Below, piece by piece: positions 12,110-22,949 of a stretch of DNA of 64,000 bases (the first letter of the stretch is position 1; each line of letters starts with the position of its first letter). Made by a program: the position numbers and the translations under genes. The stretch spans positions 1-64,000 of the forward strand of contig JAKCPI010013993.1 in the NCBI GenBank assembly GCA_023213315.1, in the 5' to 3' direction. Under the pieces are notes generated by a model. The model had not been told where the DNA came from. It saw nothing but the letters and a program-made list of their open reading frames with translations, and did not search any database. Origin of the DNA: Euborellia annulipes (Eukaryota > Arthropoda > Insecta > Dermaptera > Anisolabididae).

Positions 12110-13954
12110 CCAGTCTAGTGGGCCTTAATAAATGAAATATACAATAGCTGCTATTCTTTTTACTTATATTTTTTTTCTTATATTTTAATTCATTTTCATT
12201 AAAATTATTGTATTGATTATGAGGATGACTCTGTTGAGAAAGTTTAAAAAATTTGTTTTAAATTGAGAGATGTTTCGAGACCATCGAGTTCTACATGATT
12301 GATGTATTATAATAATATACCGGTATATTTATATTTTTATATATATTTGTAGAATATATTTATATTTTTAAAAAAATTTCCTACGAGCTTCGTTTGTTAT
12401 TAAAATCTACTTCTCTCTGTCTCTTCGTCGCGAAAAATTTTCGAATTTTAAAATTTTTATTTCAGATTCTTTTGGTGCATAAAAAAGTAGTTATGCCAAA
12501 GAGACACGTTTGGAGTTTTTGAAATATTTTAATTTAAAGTCAAATCTTTTTTTAGAAATATTGTGTTTTCGGAAACTATATGTTAATAGGCCTATATGTC
12601 GAAAAAGAAGTCACTTGTGCTGTTAGTCAAACCAGAATTTTTAATATATTAAAATATTAGGTGGTAATTACTACTCTAACATTCTCAGATGTTAAATTTA
12701 ACTTTAAAGTGTCCATTACAGAAACATTTGCAACGACTTGGTAAAATACTTTGAAAGTATTTTCCCCCTGAAAATATTTATCTTTTTTTTCTGAATCCCA
12801 TTTGAAGATATACGAGGGATCAGATCCTCTTTAGGACCCTGCAAAACACGCCCCTAAACCACGATCAAAATAAGATAAATATAATATTCTTAAATTATTG
12901 ATTGGAGGTTGGAAACGCATAAGTTTAAATGATAGCTCTCCATTTCTCAATCGAAGATAGGCTTTCTATCCATACCAATAGGGTAGATACTAATACCAAA
13001 ATCGAGGGAAAGGATTCATCATTTGATATTTTACTGCCTTCTCATCATTCAATTTTTAAAAATATTTATTTAATATTCATTATATCAAGTGAAAATTTAG
13101 GATATAATTTAAATAAAAATCCGAAAATACGTAAACTCCGTTCAATATATATTTTGAATTAAATTTAAACTCAGGGCTGAAAGCGACCATTGACCCTTTG
13201 ATTAAGAAGTAAGACCCTTGATAATAATATTAGGTTATAATTAATTATTCTATCCTAGAAGGAGTGTTTGTTTGAACTAGAAGTTTAAAAGATTTATCCA
13301 ATTTCGTCGCTTAATCCGGGAGCTTATCGACGGCAGCCCAAAGTCCCTCGAAAAGTCCATTTACATTATATATTAGGAATGAATAAATATAAAATAGCAG
13401 TGAATTTAAATTTTTTTTGAGAAAAAAAAATACAAAAAATTTGGGTTTATAGCTTTATAAAAATGGGCTACCAGCCAGGGATTAAATGTGATTTTAAAAA
13501 TAAACTCCGCTCCCGGGGGGTTAGTCGAGAAGATAGAGATAATGACAATGTCATTAACCTCAAATGTCAAGGGGTATGGATTCGAATCCCAGACAATTCG
13601 ATGAAAATTTAAATCATTTGGATATCAAATTATATAAATAAATATGCCTGGATGATTTTTATCGTAATCACTATTTATAATATTTGTCAAACCATTGCCA
13701 CATATTTTGGGAGATATTAATTTCTCCTTCTGAATGAAAATTTATCCATCTGAATTTTTCTAACAATTAATTGTCCTGGAGATGGATGTGATTGGCTTCC
13801 GAAATGTCGACAATTGAATGAAATCAAATAAGAGATTTTGTATTTTTATCTCGAGCTTTCAAACATCATGATTATAATCGAGTTGATGTAAAAATTTTTT
13901 TTTCAGCCTTAGACAGGCGGTAGAATTTAAACGATACAAATAACAAGACTTAAG

Positions 13955-14176
13955 CAGGCAATATTATTTTTTTTATTAAAATTTCCCTGACGTTTCGGTC
14001 ACATATCTGACCATCTCTAAAATATTAATAATAAAAATTGTATTTTTTTATCAGCATCAGAACCGAATATCAAGTAGAAGCGTAAAAAACCCATTGTCAG
14101 CCGGCTCTGAAGATGGTCTAGATTAGGGGACAAAGCGTCAGTCATGAGGATAATTTTAATAAAATAATATCAGCCT
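13955..14176. mobile_element. Inverted-repeat element with decayed CTGANGA motif
   Basis: Left arm 13955-14018 contains the reverse motif (CGTTTCGGTC...GACCATCT). Right arm 14104-14176 contains CTCTGAAGATGGTCTAGATT and a decayed AAAGCG. Outer words CAGGCAATATTATT and AATAATATCAGCCTG match as complements. An S1 SINE begins immediately after it. Confidence 0.55.
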
Positions 14177-14263
14177 GGGTCCTTGGTCTATGGCTCAGAG
14201 GTAGAGCTTTAGCTTTGGTTGTCAAAGATCGAAGGTTCGGATCCCATCCCTTAAGAGTTAATT
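14177..14263 (+). repeat. S1 SINE head (tRNA-like)
   Basis: TGGCTCAGAGGTAGAGC is a good A-box and AAGGTTCGGATCCCATCC a good B-box, 35-40 bases apart, as in a tRNA gene. No 3' acceptor pairing was found, so it is a SINE head and not a tRNA gene. It adjoins the long inverted repeat starting near 14264. Confidence 0.6.
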
Positions 14264-14807
14264 GAATTGGTTGATTAGAAAAAGTCCACAAACTAATTAA
14301 ATTTCAACAAATTTTGATGGTGATGGAGCCAAGAATTTAAACCAGGCTGATATTTTTTTTAAATTTGTTTGAGGTCTTTTTCGGCCATTTAGATTTATTT
14401 CAATTGATTGATATACCCCGAGTAAAAATGATTAAAAATGATCGAGGGATCCACAAATTCGCAGCTAGTCTGCATAGTGAACCTTTAGGGAAACTCAGGG
14501 ATAAACAGACCCGCACCAGGGGCACACCTTTTTCTTCTGGTCACTTTCAATCTACTGTGTGTGCCCTGGTGCAGGCGTGTATATGGCTGTGTGTCTCTAT
14601 GCAGACTAGCTGCGAGCGTGTGGTTCCCTCGATCATTTTTAATCGTTTTTACTCGGGGGATATCAATTAATTGAAATGGCCTCAGATACCGAAAAAGACC
14701 TCAAACAAATTAAAGGAAAAAATATCAGCAGGGCTTAAATTCTTGGCTCCCTCACCATCAAAATTTGTTGAAATTTAATTAGTTTGTGGACCTTTTTATA
14801 ATCAACA
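14264..14807. mobile_element. Long inverted repeat (about 140-bp arms) with a MITE at its centre
   Basis: Arms 14264-14413 and 14660-14807 match as complements over GTCCACAAACTAATTAAATT, ATTTTGATGGTGA, GCCAAGAATTTAA and GAGGTCTTTTTCGG. The inner end GGTCTTTTTCGG is the S1 SINE tail in reverse, so this looks like two S1-related copies head to head. MITE B sits exactly at the symmetry centre. Confidence 0.65.
14416..14658. mobile_element. Palindromic MITE family B, copy 2
   Basis: Ends CCCCGAGTAAAAATGATT and CGTTTTTACTCGGGG with arms GATCGAGGGATCC, GCAGCTAGTCTGCATAG and CGCACCAGGGGCACAC. GATAT lies on both sides and may be a 5-bp duplication, but the target centre would itself read GATATC. A 101-codon open frame across it is a by-product of the palindrome. 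Confidence 0.75.
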
Positions 14808-14829
14808 CTGATTGAATCAATGCATAATC

Positions 14830-15840
14830 AATAAGCCCTAATTAATAAACAAAATCCTTATTGATCGAATCACACTCTCAGTTCATATATACATGGATTA
14901 AATAATGGAACATTAAATAAAAATATTTCTATCCACTATAAAACATGTATATAAAAGATGGCTGGTAATTTATTTAATCAACTCAATGTATGCACATCCA
15001 CTTGTCCCTTTAATAGTTTTATTAGCCCTCAATGGTGTTTTTTTTTTTTTTTTTTTTTATTTCGTTAACAATTTTTCAACATCGGAATCGTTCGTCACAC
15101 GTGTCTTATTTGTTGTTGTTATTGTTGGCTATGTTTAGTCTAGTTGGTAATGTTCTCCCTGCGGTTTGGCTGCTCGTTAGTCAATTTGTCATCGCTCAGT
15201 GTTTGCTCTTTCTTTGCTCCCAAGAAAAAAAAAAAAATACTTCTTCTGTGTGTTTTACATACGAAAAACCAATGTGTGTGAATTCCCCCCCCCCCCCCCC
15301 ACTCTTTCTCTGATTTAAAAATGAAGCAAGCGTGAGAGCGATTCGCCTCTTCAATTCAACGCAACGCAGATGTGTAGTTATTTGGTCTGGCAAAAACGAT
15401 CTTCCTAAATATATATACACATCCAAAATGAAACAAACAAAAAATATAATTAAATAATATTGCAAGAACTTTCACCAAGAAATCGACTCCACCCCAGGAT
15501 CTACATTCACTTGGTTCCCGCCCTCTCTCCCTCTTTTTTTTTATCTAAACTCTTATTTTATGACTCTGATGTATGTTTTTTTATTTAATTACCGGAGTTA
15601 AAAGTAATTTATGAACTTGGAAAAAAAAGGTCCTTAAAAGAAAAAAGACCAAGATAATAAACATATGTGAAGATGTAGGAATTTGAGCAAGAGAGCCTAA
15701 ATTAAAATAAAAAAAAAATCAAATTATTATTTTAAATACCACTAACATATTAAAATATTTTCTTTTGAAATAGATAATTCTCAAACAGATTTCTAACTTG
15801 ATATCTGTTCCTACAGCAATGACATGACATTAGTATTTTG
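14830..15840. other. AT-rich DNA with homopolymers
   Basis: T-run near 15038-15059, A-run near 15225 and C-run near 15285-15300. Open frames across 15032-15313 and 15196-15465 are broken into low-complexity Phe/Leu or Lys/Gly stretches. No gene recognised. Confidence 0.5.
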
Positions 15841-15874
15841 TTATGAGCAAACTCAATAAACTACATCAGGCCAC

Positions 15875-16076
15875 AATATCTCGGACCGCTCTTGAAACTG
15901 GAAAACTAATCCTCCACATTATCAGCTACTACACTCTCCGAATGGATTGTTCCGCCGACACTCAATAGGATTTCTGGGACGAAATGGATGGGTACCTACG
16001 ATCTGTGTCCGAAGATCATCTTCTATTAATTGGGGGGTGACTGCAATGCCCATTTTATTTCACAGTTATGGGGTTA
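15875..16076 (+). pseudogene. LINE endonuclease domain relic
   Basis: The translation from 15918 reads IISYYTLRMDCSADTQ, a stop (TAG at 15966), then DFWDEMDGYLRSVSEDHLLLIGG. This matches the apurinic-type endonuclease of LINEs, where a tyrosine-rich strand is followed by a Trp/Leu helix and a GGD(F)N(G/A)H motif. Here GGD and CNAHF are put out of frame by one extra base near 16038. With a stop and a frameshift it is a dead fragment. The remainder of the element is not recognisable. Confidence 0.6.
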
Positions 16077-16093
16077 AATTATAAATAATGCCT

Positions 16094-16462
16094 CGTCTAG
16101 GTATGTGGTATTGAATAAAAAGTATCGATACTTGTACATACTTGGTATCGTATTGAAAGCAAATTATCGATACCAGTAAGTATCGGTAGTTTTTCTTTCT
16201 TTTTTTAAGAATTCGGCATCTCGTTGCTCCTGACATCGATCAAAGAGCACACCGGAAGATCAGTGCGATATATGCCACTATCCTCAGATCAATGAGCTCG
16301 GTGGTAGGATTGATACGCAGGGTGCGAGCGGGTGAAGACTTTAAAAAAATTATATTTAAAAGAGAATTTTTCATTCGATATCGGCAATTAAGTACTCATG
16401 AGTAAAAAAGTATCGACAGGTATCGGACCAAAAATCTCGATACTTTTTTCGTGTTCCTAGGT
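16094..16462. repeat. Region bounded by GTATCGATAC-type words
   Basis: CTAGGTATGTGGTATTG and AAAAGTATCGATACTTG at the left face TCTCGATACTTTTTTCGTG and TTCCTAGG at the right. It resembles a decayed hAT with subterminal repeats. The GC-richer middle (16214-16335) is not recognised. Confidence 0.4.
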
Positions 16463-16496
16463 GCATCAGGTTCAATAAAAATCCTAGAATAAGAAG

Positions 16497-16790
16497 TCAC
16501 ACAGCAGGGAACTTTCTTTTACCTTGGGTAATTGAAAGTTGTGTGCTGTGCTTGTCACACCAGATTTTTTGTGTCGACATATATTTAGTTTCAGAATAAG
16601 CTGCGGATTACGGATCCAAAGTTTCAACACAGCTCGGGTTCGAGTCCAGCTTGTTGCAAATATTTTCAAAATTGCCGAAGAGTAAAGTGTTTCTTTTTTG
16701 GACTCAGAAGACCTCAAAACATGTATCGAAATCTAGACATCGAACGTTTGACATAAATCCAATACTTTCTCTCTATATATTAACATACCA
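16497..16790 (+). mobile_element. Family A repeat, internally deleted
   Basis: Half-hairpin (GTTGTGTGCTGTGCTTGTCA, CACCAGATTTTTTGTGTCGA) at the left and TTGACATAAATCCAATACTTT at the right. The X-box and the central region are missing. Confidence 0.65.
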
Positions 16791-16799
16791 AGAAACTGT

Positions 16800-18100
16800 A
16801 ATAATGCAAACCTAAAGACTTCGGGTTGAATTTTACCCATATCAGGTCTTCCGTGTATAATGTTTTACAAGAACAATTTTTGTCTATTTCTAGCAAAATG
16901 CTCAAGCATTGTTGGGTCAAATTGAGGAGAAACAGACAAAAAAATTGTATCTATAAAATAATATTCATGAAAGAAAAACTGAGGGTATGAAATAAAATTT
17001 AATCAGAAACGTCTCGAGATGCAGCCTATTTTGTTTCTCATTAAAATCTCTTGGCTCAAGCTGATACAATTAAAACAGAGAATATATAGTCACTTAACTT
17101 CAACAATAAATTAACAAAACTTTGTAAAATTTATTTATTTTATTTTAAAATGCTATTTACTCTGTCTGAGTTTATTAATAGAGAGGCCTAAAATTTGGCA
17201 AAAAATTAAATCTCCAAAAAAATTTTCGTTCTTTGATTATTTCAAATTTGACCCTATTTTTTCAACTAGAATAAATTATGCAAACATCAAGTGATAACAT
17301 ATTAAATATTGACAAAATGGAAAAGGTTGACAAAACAAAATTGTCAAATTTAGAGATAAAAAAAATGTTAAAGTGTTAATTATTTAATAATGCATTATTG
17401 TATGATAATTTTACATTTATTTATTAACTTTTTATCTAAAAAAAAAAAAAAATATAGAAGAGATTTCTAGCGGAAGTTGTAATTTTTTTCTACTTTGATA
17501 ATTTCAGTTCACTGCATCAATGCTTTTCTTTCTTCTTTTTTTTTTTTAATAAGAAAGGAATCAATTTTCAATTAGCAATACGGGGATCCCCCAACGTTTT
17601 AGAAATTCAGAGCCACGTCGGATGGAAAGGAAAAAAAAAAGATAAAAAGAGAAAAAATGCTTAGGTTAAAAAACAGAGAGGAAATCAGTCTTTATCTCTC
17701 TCTCTCTCTCTCCTTTTTTTCTCTTAGCAACACACCGAGAGAAGAAGAAAAATTATTCAACTTTCGACCTTCGGAGAAAAAGAAAAAGACCAGCCTGGCA
17801 AAAAAAATATAAAACAGATATCAAAAACGAGTTGCGCTAATACAAGTGTATATATAAGATAAATAAGAGAAATAATTATGATTAAAAATAATTATAAAAC
17901 AAAAGTTGATAACAACTTTAATTAATCGAATCAATTAAAAAATAAAAGATGAAATATAAAATAAAAAAATTTTCTTTGTTTCGGATAATAATTTTGCTTT
18001 TTCATAATAAATTATCCAGGCGACACCTATTCTGAATAATCGAGTTTTTGTAAAAAAAAAGTCGCTAAATATTCCGTTCATTGTTAAAACAATTACTGAA
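16800..18100. other. AT-rich DNA without recognised gene
   Basis: A (TC)n tract at 17695-17713 and a purine-rich stretch near 17620-17680 are the only marked features. Confidence 0.5.
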
Positions 18101-18105
18101 TTTCC

Positions 18106-18723
18106 AAAAAATCTGGTGTGACTGGTCGCACAGCACACAACTTTGTCTTACCTTCGGTAATCAAAAGTTGAGTTCTGTGCTTGTCACACCAGATTTTTTT
18201 GTGTCGAGATATAGGCCTACTTAGTTTCCGTTGATACGTATATTAAAATTCAGGAGAAAATATTTATATTTGGTTACCATGGCAACCATTTCTCCTCTTT
18301 CCTATAAGGAAAAAAAAAAAAAAAAAAAAAAGGAAATACAAGAGTTAAGTGGTCTTCAAACAATTTTGAGAGCTGAATGAGAATATACATTTTAAATAGC
18401 ATCTAAAAAATAATTGATTTTTGAATTTTAATCAAAATCGTTGGAGCGAATTTTGAGAAAATCGAAAAAACTGAAAAAGTACATCAGTAAAGTACTAGTA
18501 CTCTTTGCCCGATTTTGTTCAAAAGCTTCGTGTCAAGTACCACGGCCTAACTTAAATATAAAATTTCAACCTCCTAGCTCTTTTCGTTCTTGAGATATTT
18601 TGTTCACACAGAGACAGACAATGTTGCGAAAACCAATCTTTTGGATTCAGGGGACCTCAAAACCTGAATATCCATCAAAATCTTCAAAATTAACATACAC
18701 ATATAGGTAAGAGAAAGTAAAAA
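18106..18723 (+). mobile_element. Family A repeat, near full-length
   Basis: Intact 5' hairpin: AAAATCTGGTGTGACTGG and CTTGTCACACCAGATTTTTT, with inner arms around CTTACCTTCGGTAATC. X-box GTTACCATGGCAAC at 18273-18286. An A-run of about 21 sits after TTTCCTATAAGG. Ends TAGGTAAGAGAAAGTAAAAA. Confidence 0.75.
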
Positions 18724-19295
18724 TATAATTTCCAAATACAACAATAAAACATTTTCATATTTTATAATGAATTGTATAAAAATTATAATTTATAATTTTA
18801 ATGATAGATAGTGATGATGGTTATTTGTCATAAATAATAAAACAATTGTGATAAAGTTTATTTATAAAAGGGGTGACCCCTAGGGAATTTGAAAATAGTC
18901 TCAAGGAGAGAGAGAGAGAGAGTGAGAAGAATAAAAGAGAGAGGTGAGTGAGTACGTGTCAAATTACGCCACTCGTTTTGATTATTATGTTTTTTACAAA
19001 AGGAATTTGTTATCTCCTTGCAATCTAACAATAAATGATGTTTTAAGATACAAATTCCTGCCTTCATCAAGTCTAATGTGATTTTTAAAAATATTTTCTG
19101 TGATTATAATAAAGATTATCTTTAAACCAATTTACTTTTGAAACATAACCATGTTCGGAAATAATTAATTTACTTTTTGTAATGCAATTATGCCTTCAAA
19201 ATACAAAATTTGTGGATATTCACAAAAATAATCACAAAAAAGTCAACAATGAATACAATAATATCTATTAAAAACTTCTAAAACAATTAAATATT

Positions 19296-19530
19296 GGCCC
19301 TTGGTGTAGTGGCTAGAGTGCTGGCCTTCTATACCAAGGGTCGCGGGTTCGGATCCCAGGCAGTCATGATTTTATTTAAGCCATTTTGGATTCCAAATGG
19401 CTTAAATAAAAATGCCTGGATCTCCAACAGATATATTATTAATATTATCGTAAAAAGTCTTATATGGCCTAAGTTTGGCGAAAAGACTGTGTAAGTGTGA
19501 ATGGGAAAAAAGTGTGTTAAAAAAAAAATT
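19296..19530 (+). repeat. S2 SINE, complete
   Basis: Head: CTTGGTGTAGTGGCTAGAG (A-box) and GGTCGCGGGTTCGGATCCCA (B-box). Body: CAGGCAGTCATGATTTTATT, then AAGCCATTTTGGATTCCAAA and its mirror ATGGCTTAAATAAAAATGCC. Tail: GCGAAAAGACTGTGTAAGTG and an A-run. Polymerase III-type head, no coding capacity. Confidence 0.8.
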
Positions 19531-19794
19531 AAATATTATGTGAGATACACAAATTGTTATATTATTTGATTATTTATAAATTTATTTTAAAATTACAGTA
19601 TTTCAATTAATTTCTTAAGTAAGAGATGTGATTGACAGTTTGTTCTTCCAGAAAAAAATCACAAATTATTTAAGCACTTATCTTTTTAAGTATAAATACT
19701 TTCAAATATTTATTATTGATTTCTGATGATGTGAGTGGAGAAATATCGAAATGTTAGTCACGTGGTGTATTTTATTTTTAAGGGGGGATTAGTA

Positions 19795-20300
19795 TGAGAG
19801 GGAGGGTTCTAGACTGACTGCAAGGCCGCAAAAGTTGCTGCAGCCACGTCGTTTGACATTTAGAAAAGACTAGAAGCGATGAGAAAGGAGGAAAAAAACG
19901 GGACTGTGGAGGTCTCTATGTATGTGTGTATGTACATGTAAAGTATGTATGTGTGTGTGAGAAGAAAAAAGTCTCTGGGAGAAGAATGTGGTGAGTCGGT
20001 CGGTCGGTGCTGGCCACGCCTTAGGACGCGCCAAGTGACGTCATCGCCACAACGACCGACCACCCGACGACATATGAAATCCGCTCGCTTTTTGACAGAT
20101 CCTCTCATATGGGGTTTAACAATTATATTATTTATATATATGTATAAAGTTGAATACTCACGTGAACACCAACTGGATAGGAACAACACCACCGTTGTTG
20201 TTATAATATTTGTCTTCTTTATAAAAAAATACACTAACACTTATATTAGAATCACAAAGAGAGAGAGAACACAACACGCACTCTAGCAACTTTCCACGTC
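19795..20300. promoter_or_regulatory. GC-rich patch with CRE motif, possible promoter or 5' exon
   Basis: The block carries a perfect TGACGTCA (CRE) at about 20037, several CGACCGAC/GGTCGGTCGG words near 19995 and 20055, and a donor-like GTGAGT near 19990. It is open in both strands for about 110-125 codons, with no recognisable protein and much low-complexity sequence, so I do not call a gene. A promoter or non-coding first exon is possible, as is an old repeat. Confidence 0.25.
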
Positions 20301-20371
20301 AATAGATGAGAAGTGAGAGAAAGAGACAGAAAGAGAAGGAAAGAGAGGGAGAGAGGAGAGCTGTTAATAAT

Positions 20372-20580
20372 ACAGCAGTAATGCACCTCTCGGGGCCGTC
20401 GGGCCGACTGAAAGCACTGGCCAAGTGAAGGCAGCCGAGCCCCAAGGCCCCGAGCCGAGTCATGCCGAAATTAACCGATCATTGCCGAATAGCGCTGAGC
20501 CAAGTTCAGAGCACTCTGCAGTCAATGAACTTGACGCTGAGCCAGTCATTGAGCAGCACTAGCAAATCTTCTTCCCCCAC
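20372..20580. other. GC-rich block of GCCGAG/GCCAAG words
   Basis: Holds many related short words (GCCGAG, GCCAAG, GGCCGA, GAGCCAG) and is followed by a return to AT-rich DNA. It looks like a degenerate short-period repeat rather than coding sequence. It might belong to the same unit as the GC-rich patch just to its left. Confidence 0.35.
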
Positions 20581-20848
20581 CTCCTCATGATTTACAACAA
20601 TGTCTCATCAATCTCAACAATGCCAAGTTGTGTTGTTTTAAATTCAACAATTGATTGTAATTAAAATAAATGTTTTGTAACCGAAAAAGTTTTTAAATCT
20701 CCCCTTATTCAGAGGGAAATTTTGTTTTGACTACAGAAATATTGTAAATGTATTAATTTCAGTAGAGTCTTTCTAATCCGTACTTCGGTACTCCGGTATA
20801 CCGGCTAATCAGGCGTGTTGAAAAGTTACATCTTCGGGATAATGCAGC

Positions 20849-21641
20849 AAAAAAATCTGGCGTGACTGGTCGCACAGTACACGACTTTCTCTTACCTTCG
20901 GTAATCGAAAGTTGTGTTCTATGCTTGTCACACCAGATTTTTTGTGTCGACATAAGATTAGTTTCGGTCAGTTCGGTGCAATTGAATTCAAGATGTAAAA
21001 TTTATAAACATGGGAAAATATTTATATTTTGTTACCATGGCAACCCTATGCTGGATTCTGAAAATGCCGGATTACCCGAAACATTTAATATAATGCAAAA
21101 TTTAATATTTATCTCTTGAAATAATTTGTAATTACACTTTGTTTTCTTAAATTACCCCTTTTTACTTTCTCTTACCTCTATATATGTTAATTTCTCCTAT
21201 CTATCCTATGAAGTACAAGAGTAAAGTGTGCTTCAAAAGATTTCAAGGGCAAAATGAGAATATACATTTTAAAGAGCATCTAAAAAATAGTTGATTTATG
21301 AATTTTAATCAAAATCGTTAGAATTTTGAAAAAATCGAAAAAAACTTGAAAAGTACATCAGTAAAGTACTAGTACTCTTTGGCCGATTTTGTTCAAAAGC
21401 TTCGTGTCACGTGCCAAAGGGGTGCTCAACCTTAATATAAAATTTCAACCTCCTAGCTCTTTTCGTTCTTGAGATATTTTGTTCACAGACACGCAGACAG
21501 ACAGACCATGTCGCGAAAACAACTTTTTTTTATTCAGGGGACCTCAAAACGGGTATACCCACCAAAATCTCGACATCGAATTTTTGACATGAATCCAATA
21601 CTTCCTATATATTAAGATATATAGGCAAGAGAAAGTAAAAA
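20849..21641 (+). mobile_element. Family A repeat with a nested fragment
   Basis: 5' hairpin, X-box at 21031-21044, then about 140 bases of foreign sequence containing a reversed terminal piece (TTTTTACTTTCTCTTACCTC near 21160) before the body resumes at TTTCTCCTATCTATCC. The E-box CACGTG follows TTCGTGT near 21407. Ends GGCAAGAGAAAGTAAAAA. The insertion could be a recombined second copy. Confidence 0.7.
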
Positions 21642-22397
21642 TGTAAAAGCCTCAACGTCCAGATACATTAATAGGGGATAGTAGATCGTTGTAAATACCC
21701 GTATACATTTTTTTTGTCCATATAAAAAAAGAAGGAAAATGAATGAAAAATTCCTGAAGGTTTCGAGGATATTTAGTGAATGGCCCTTCCTCACATTCCC
21801 TTCGCCTGCACCCTCAAATATTACAACACTTCCTCTTTCCGATAACAGGAAAATATCATCCATTCACTTCAATTCATCTTCTTTCTATTGGAAATAAAAA
21901 CTCTTTCCTAAATAGCCATTCGTTAAATATTAATAATAGAATCAAATAAATAATATATTCAATATATAGAATAGCTATTAAAATAAAAAAAAAATTGATA
22001 AAATAGATAAATTTATTTGTAAACATCCGTTTTGGTTTTGATGACCATTCATATACATATTTAGCATTTTTTATCATTAATGTTGAAATAATAAATAAAA
22101 AGTGATTAGTTAAAATTATAATAAGAAAAAAAAAATTATTTTCTTTTGTATTATAATAAAATAATGTTGTATTAACCAAGCAATGAAAATTTTTCTAAAT
22201 TATATTGGCTACTAAATAAATTCAAAATAGGGATATGGTGCCAAAAAAGACCTTAAAAAAAAAAGAATTGTTCGGTAAGTGTTTATTTCAAATTTGATTT
22301 TAAAATTTCCTATTATAATATTTTCGCATCTCTATACATAATATTAGATTCTCTATACATGATAATCGGACAAAATACAAACATGTTTGGTTTAAAT

Positions 22398-22610
22398 ATT
22401 TTCGAGATTTATATACTGTATTTGAATTAGATATTAGTATTCAAAACATCTCGATTCTTTTCGGACTTAACAAAGTCGTTGAGATATATATCTAACAAAT
22501 CTGTGAGTGTTATTTATTGGCGAGGCCAAACAACAACCCACCGGGAATCGAACCCTGGATCTCCAGCCTTTCCGGGGCATAGGCGTGCTGCCCATTGCAC
22601 CAGGCCACCG
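22398..22610 (-). repeat. S3 SINE
   Basis: Minus-strand head: GGCCTGGTGCAATGGGCAGC (A-box region) and CCAGGGTTCGATTCCCGGTG (B-box). The tail, with GAATCGAGATGTTTTGAATA, follows on the same strand. Head and tail have the same orientation here. Confidence 0.65.
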
Positions 22611-22735
22611 TTTGTTTGGTTTATTTTAATTTTGGGGTGAGTTTTCTAATTCTAAGTAAACTTTGTATCTTTTATTGGGGAGGGATGAAATTTGACTTTT
22701 TGATAAATTAGAATAGATCAGTTTTTTTTTTTTTT

Positions 22736-22947
22736 ATTTAAGGCAGGAGTCGGCAACATGCGGCCCTTTGCAACTTTTTGCGCGGCCCGCCAAAGCACTA
22801 ATCTATCACTATCTATATTTATTTTTAATACTCATTTTTGATATAAAAGCACTATTTAAGTTACATTTGAATGTGCGGCCCGCATAAAAAATTTTATTTT
22901 GAAAATATTTCGCCGCCCGAAAAAGGTTACCGACCCCTGATTTAAGG
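22736..22947. mobile_element. Non-autonomous hAT element with perfect 8-bp duplication
   Basis: The 196-bp element spans 22744-22939. It starts CAGGAGTCGGCAAC and ends GTTACCGACCCCTG, and carries GCGGCCCGC subterminal words in both halves. It is flanked by the identical 8-mer ATTTAAGG at 22736-22743 and 22940-22947. TIR sequence and 8-bp duplication are diagnostic of the hAT superfamily. Confidence 0.9.
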
Positions 22948-22949
22948 TA

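Larger units (their letters stand above)
11588..12168. mobile_element. Inverted-repeat element with CTGANGA motif, split by a MITE
   Basis: The right arm (about 12036-12168) and left arm (11588-11611 plus 11834-11945) share ATTAAGGCCCACTAG, the motif, GAGCTTGTG and ATAAATAAATATTC in inverted orientation. The left arm is interrupted at 11612-11833 by a GC-rich palindromic MITE. The arms differ at several sites, so this is older than the 61 kb hairpin. Confidence 0.65.

Noticed and set aside
14177..14250. Possible tRNA gene
   Set aside because: A- and B-box are good but acceptor and anticodon stems do not pair properly, and it is continuous with SINE sequence.
14365..14670. 101-codon open frame, with a related 80-codon frame at 11614-11856 on the minus strand
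   Set aside because: Both are translations of the same palindromic MITE and share residues only because the DNA is repeated.
19296..19365. Possible tRNA gene (also 30606-30680, 62231-62300)
   Set aside because: The same head recurs many times with SINE bodies and A-rich tails; these are SINE promoters.
19860..20286. Open frames of 126 (minus) and 113 (plus) codons
   Set aside because: They overlap on opposite strands in the same GC-rich patch, and both translations contain low-complexity Tyr/Ile or Arg/Thr stretches typical of chance frames.
20862..21119. Short Cys-containing frames in family A copies (also 34548, 16484, 17935)
   Set aside because: They read through the family A hairpin; the frame is not conserved between copies.
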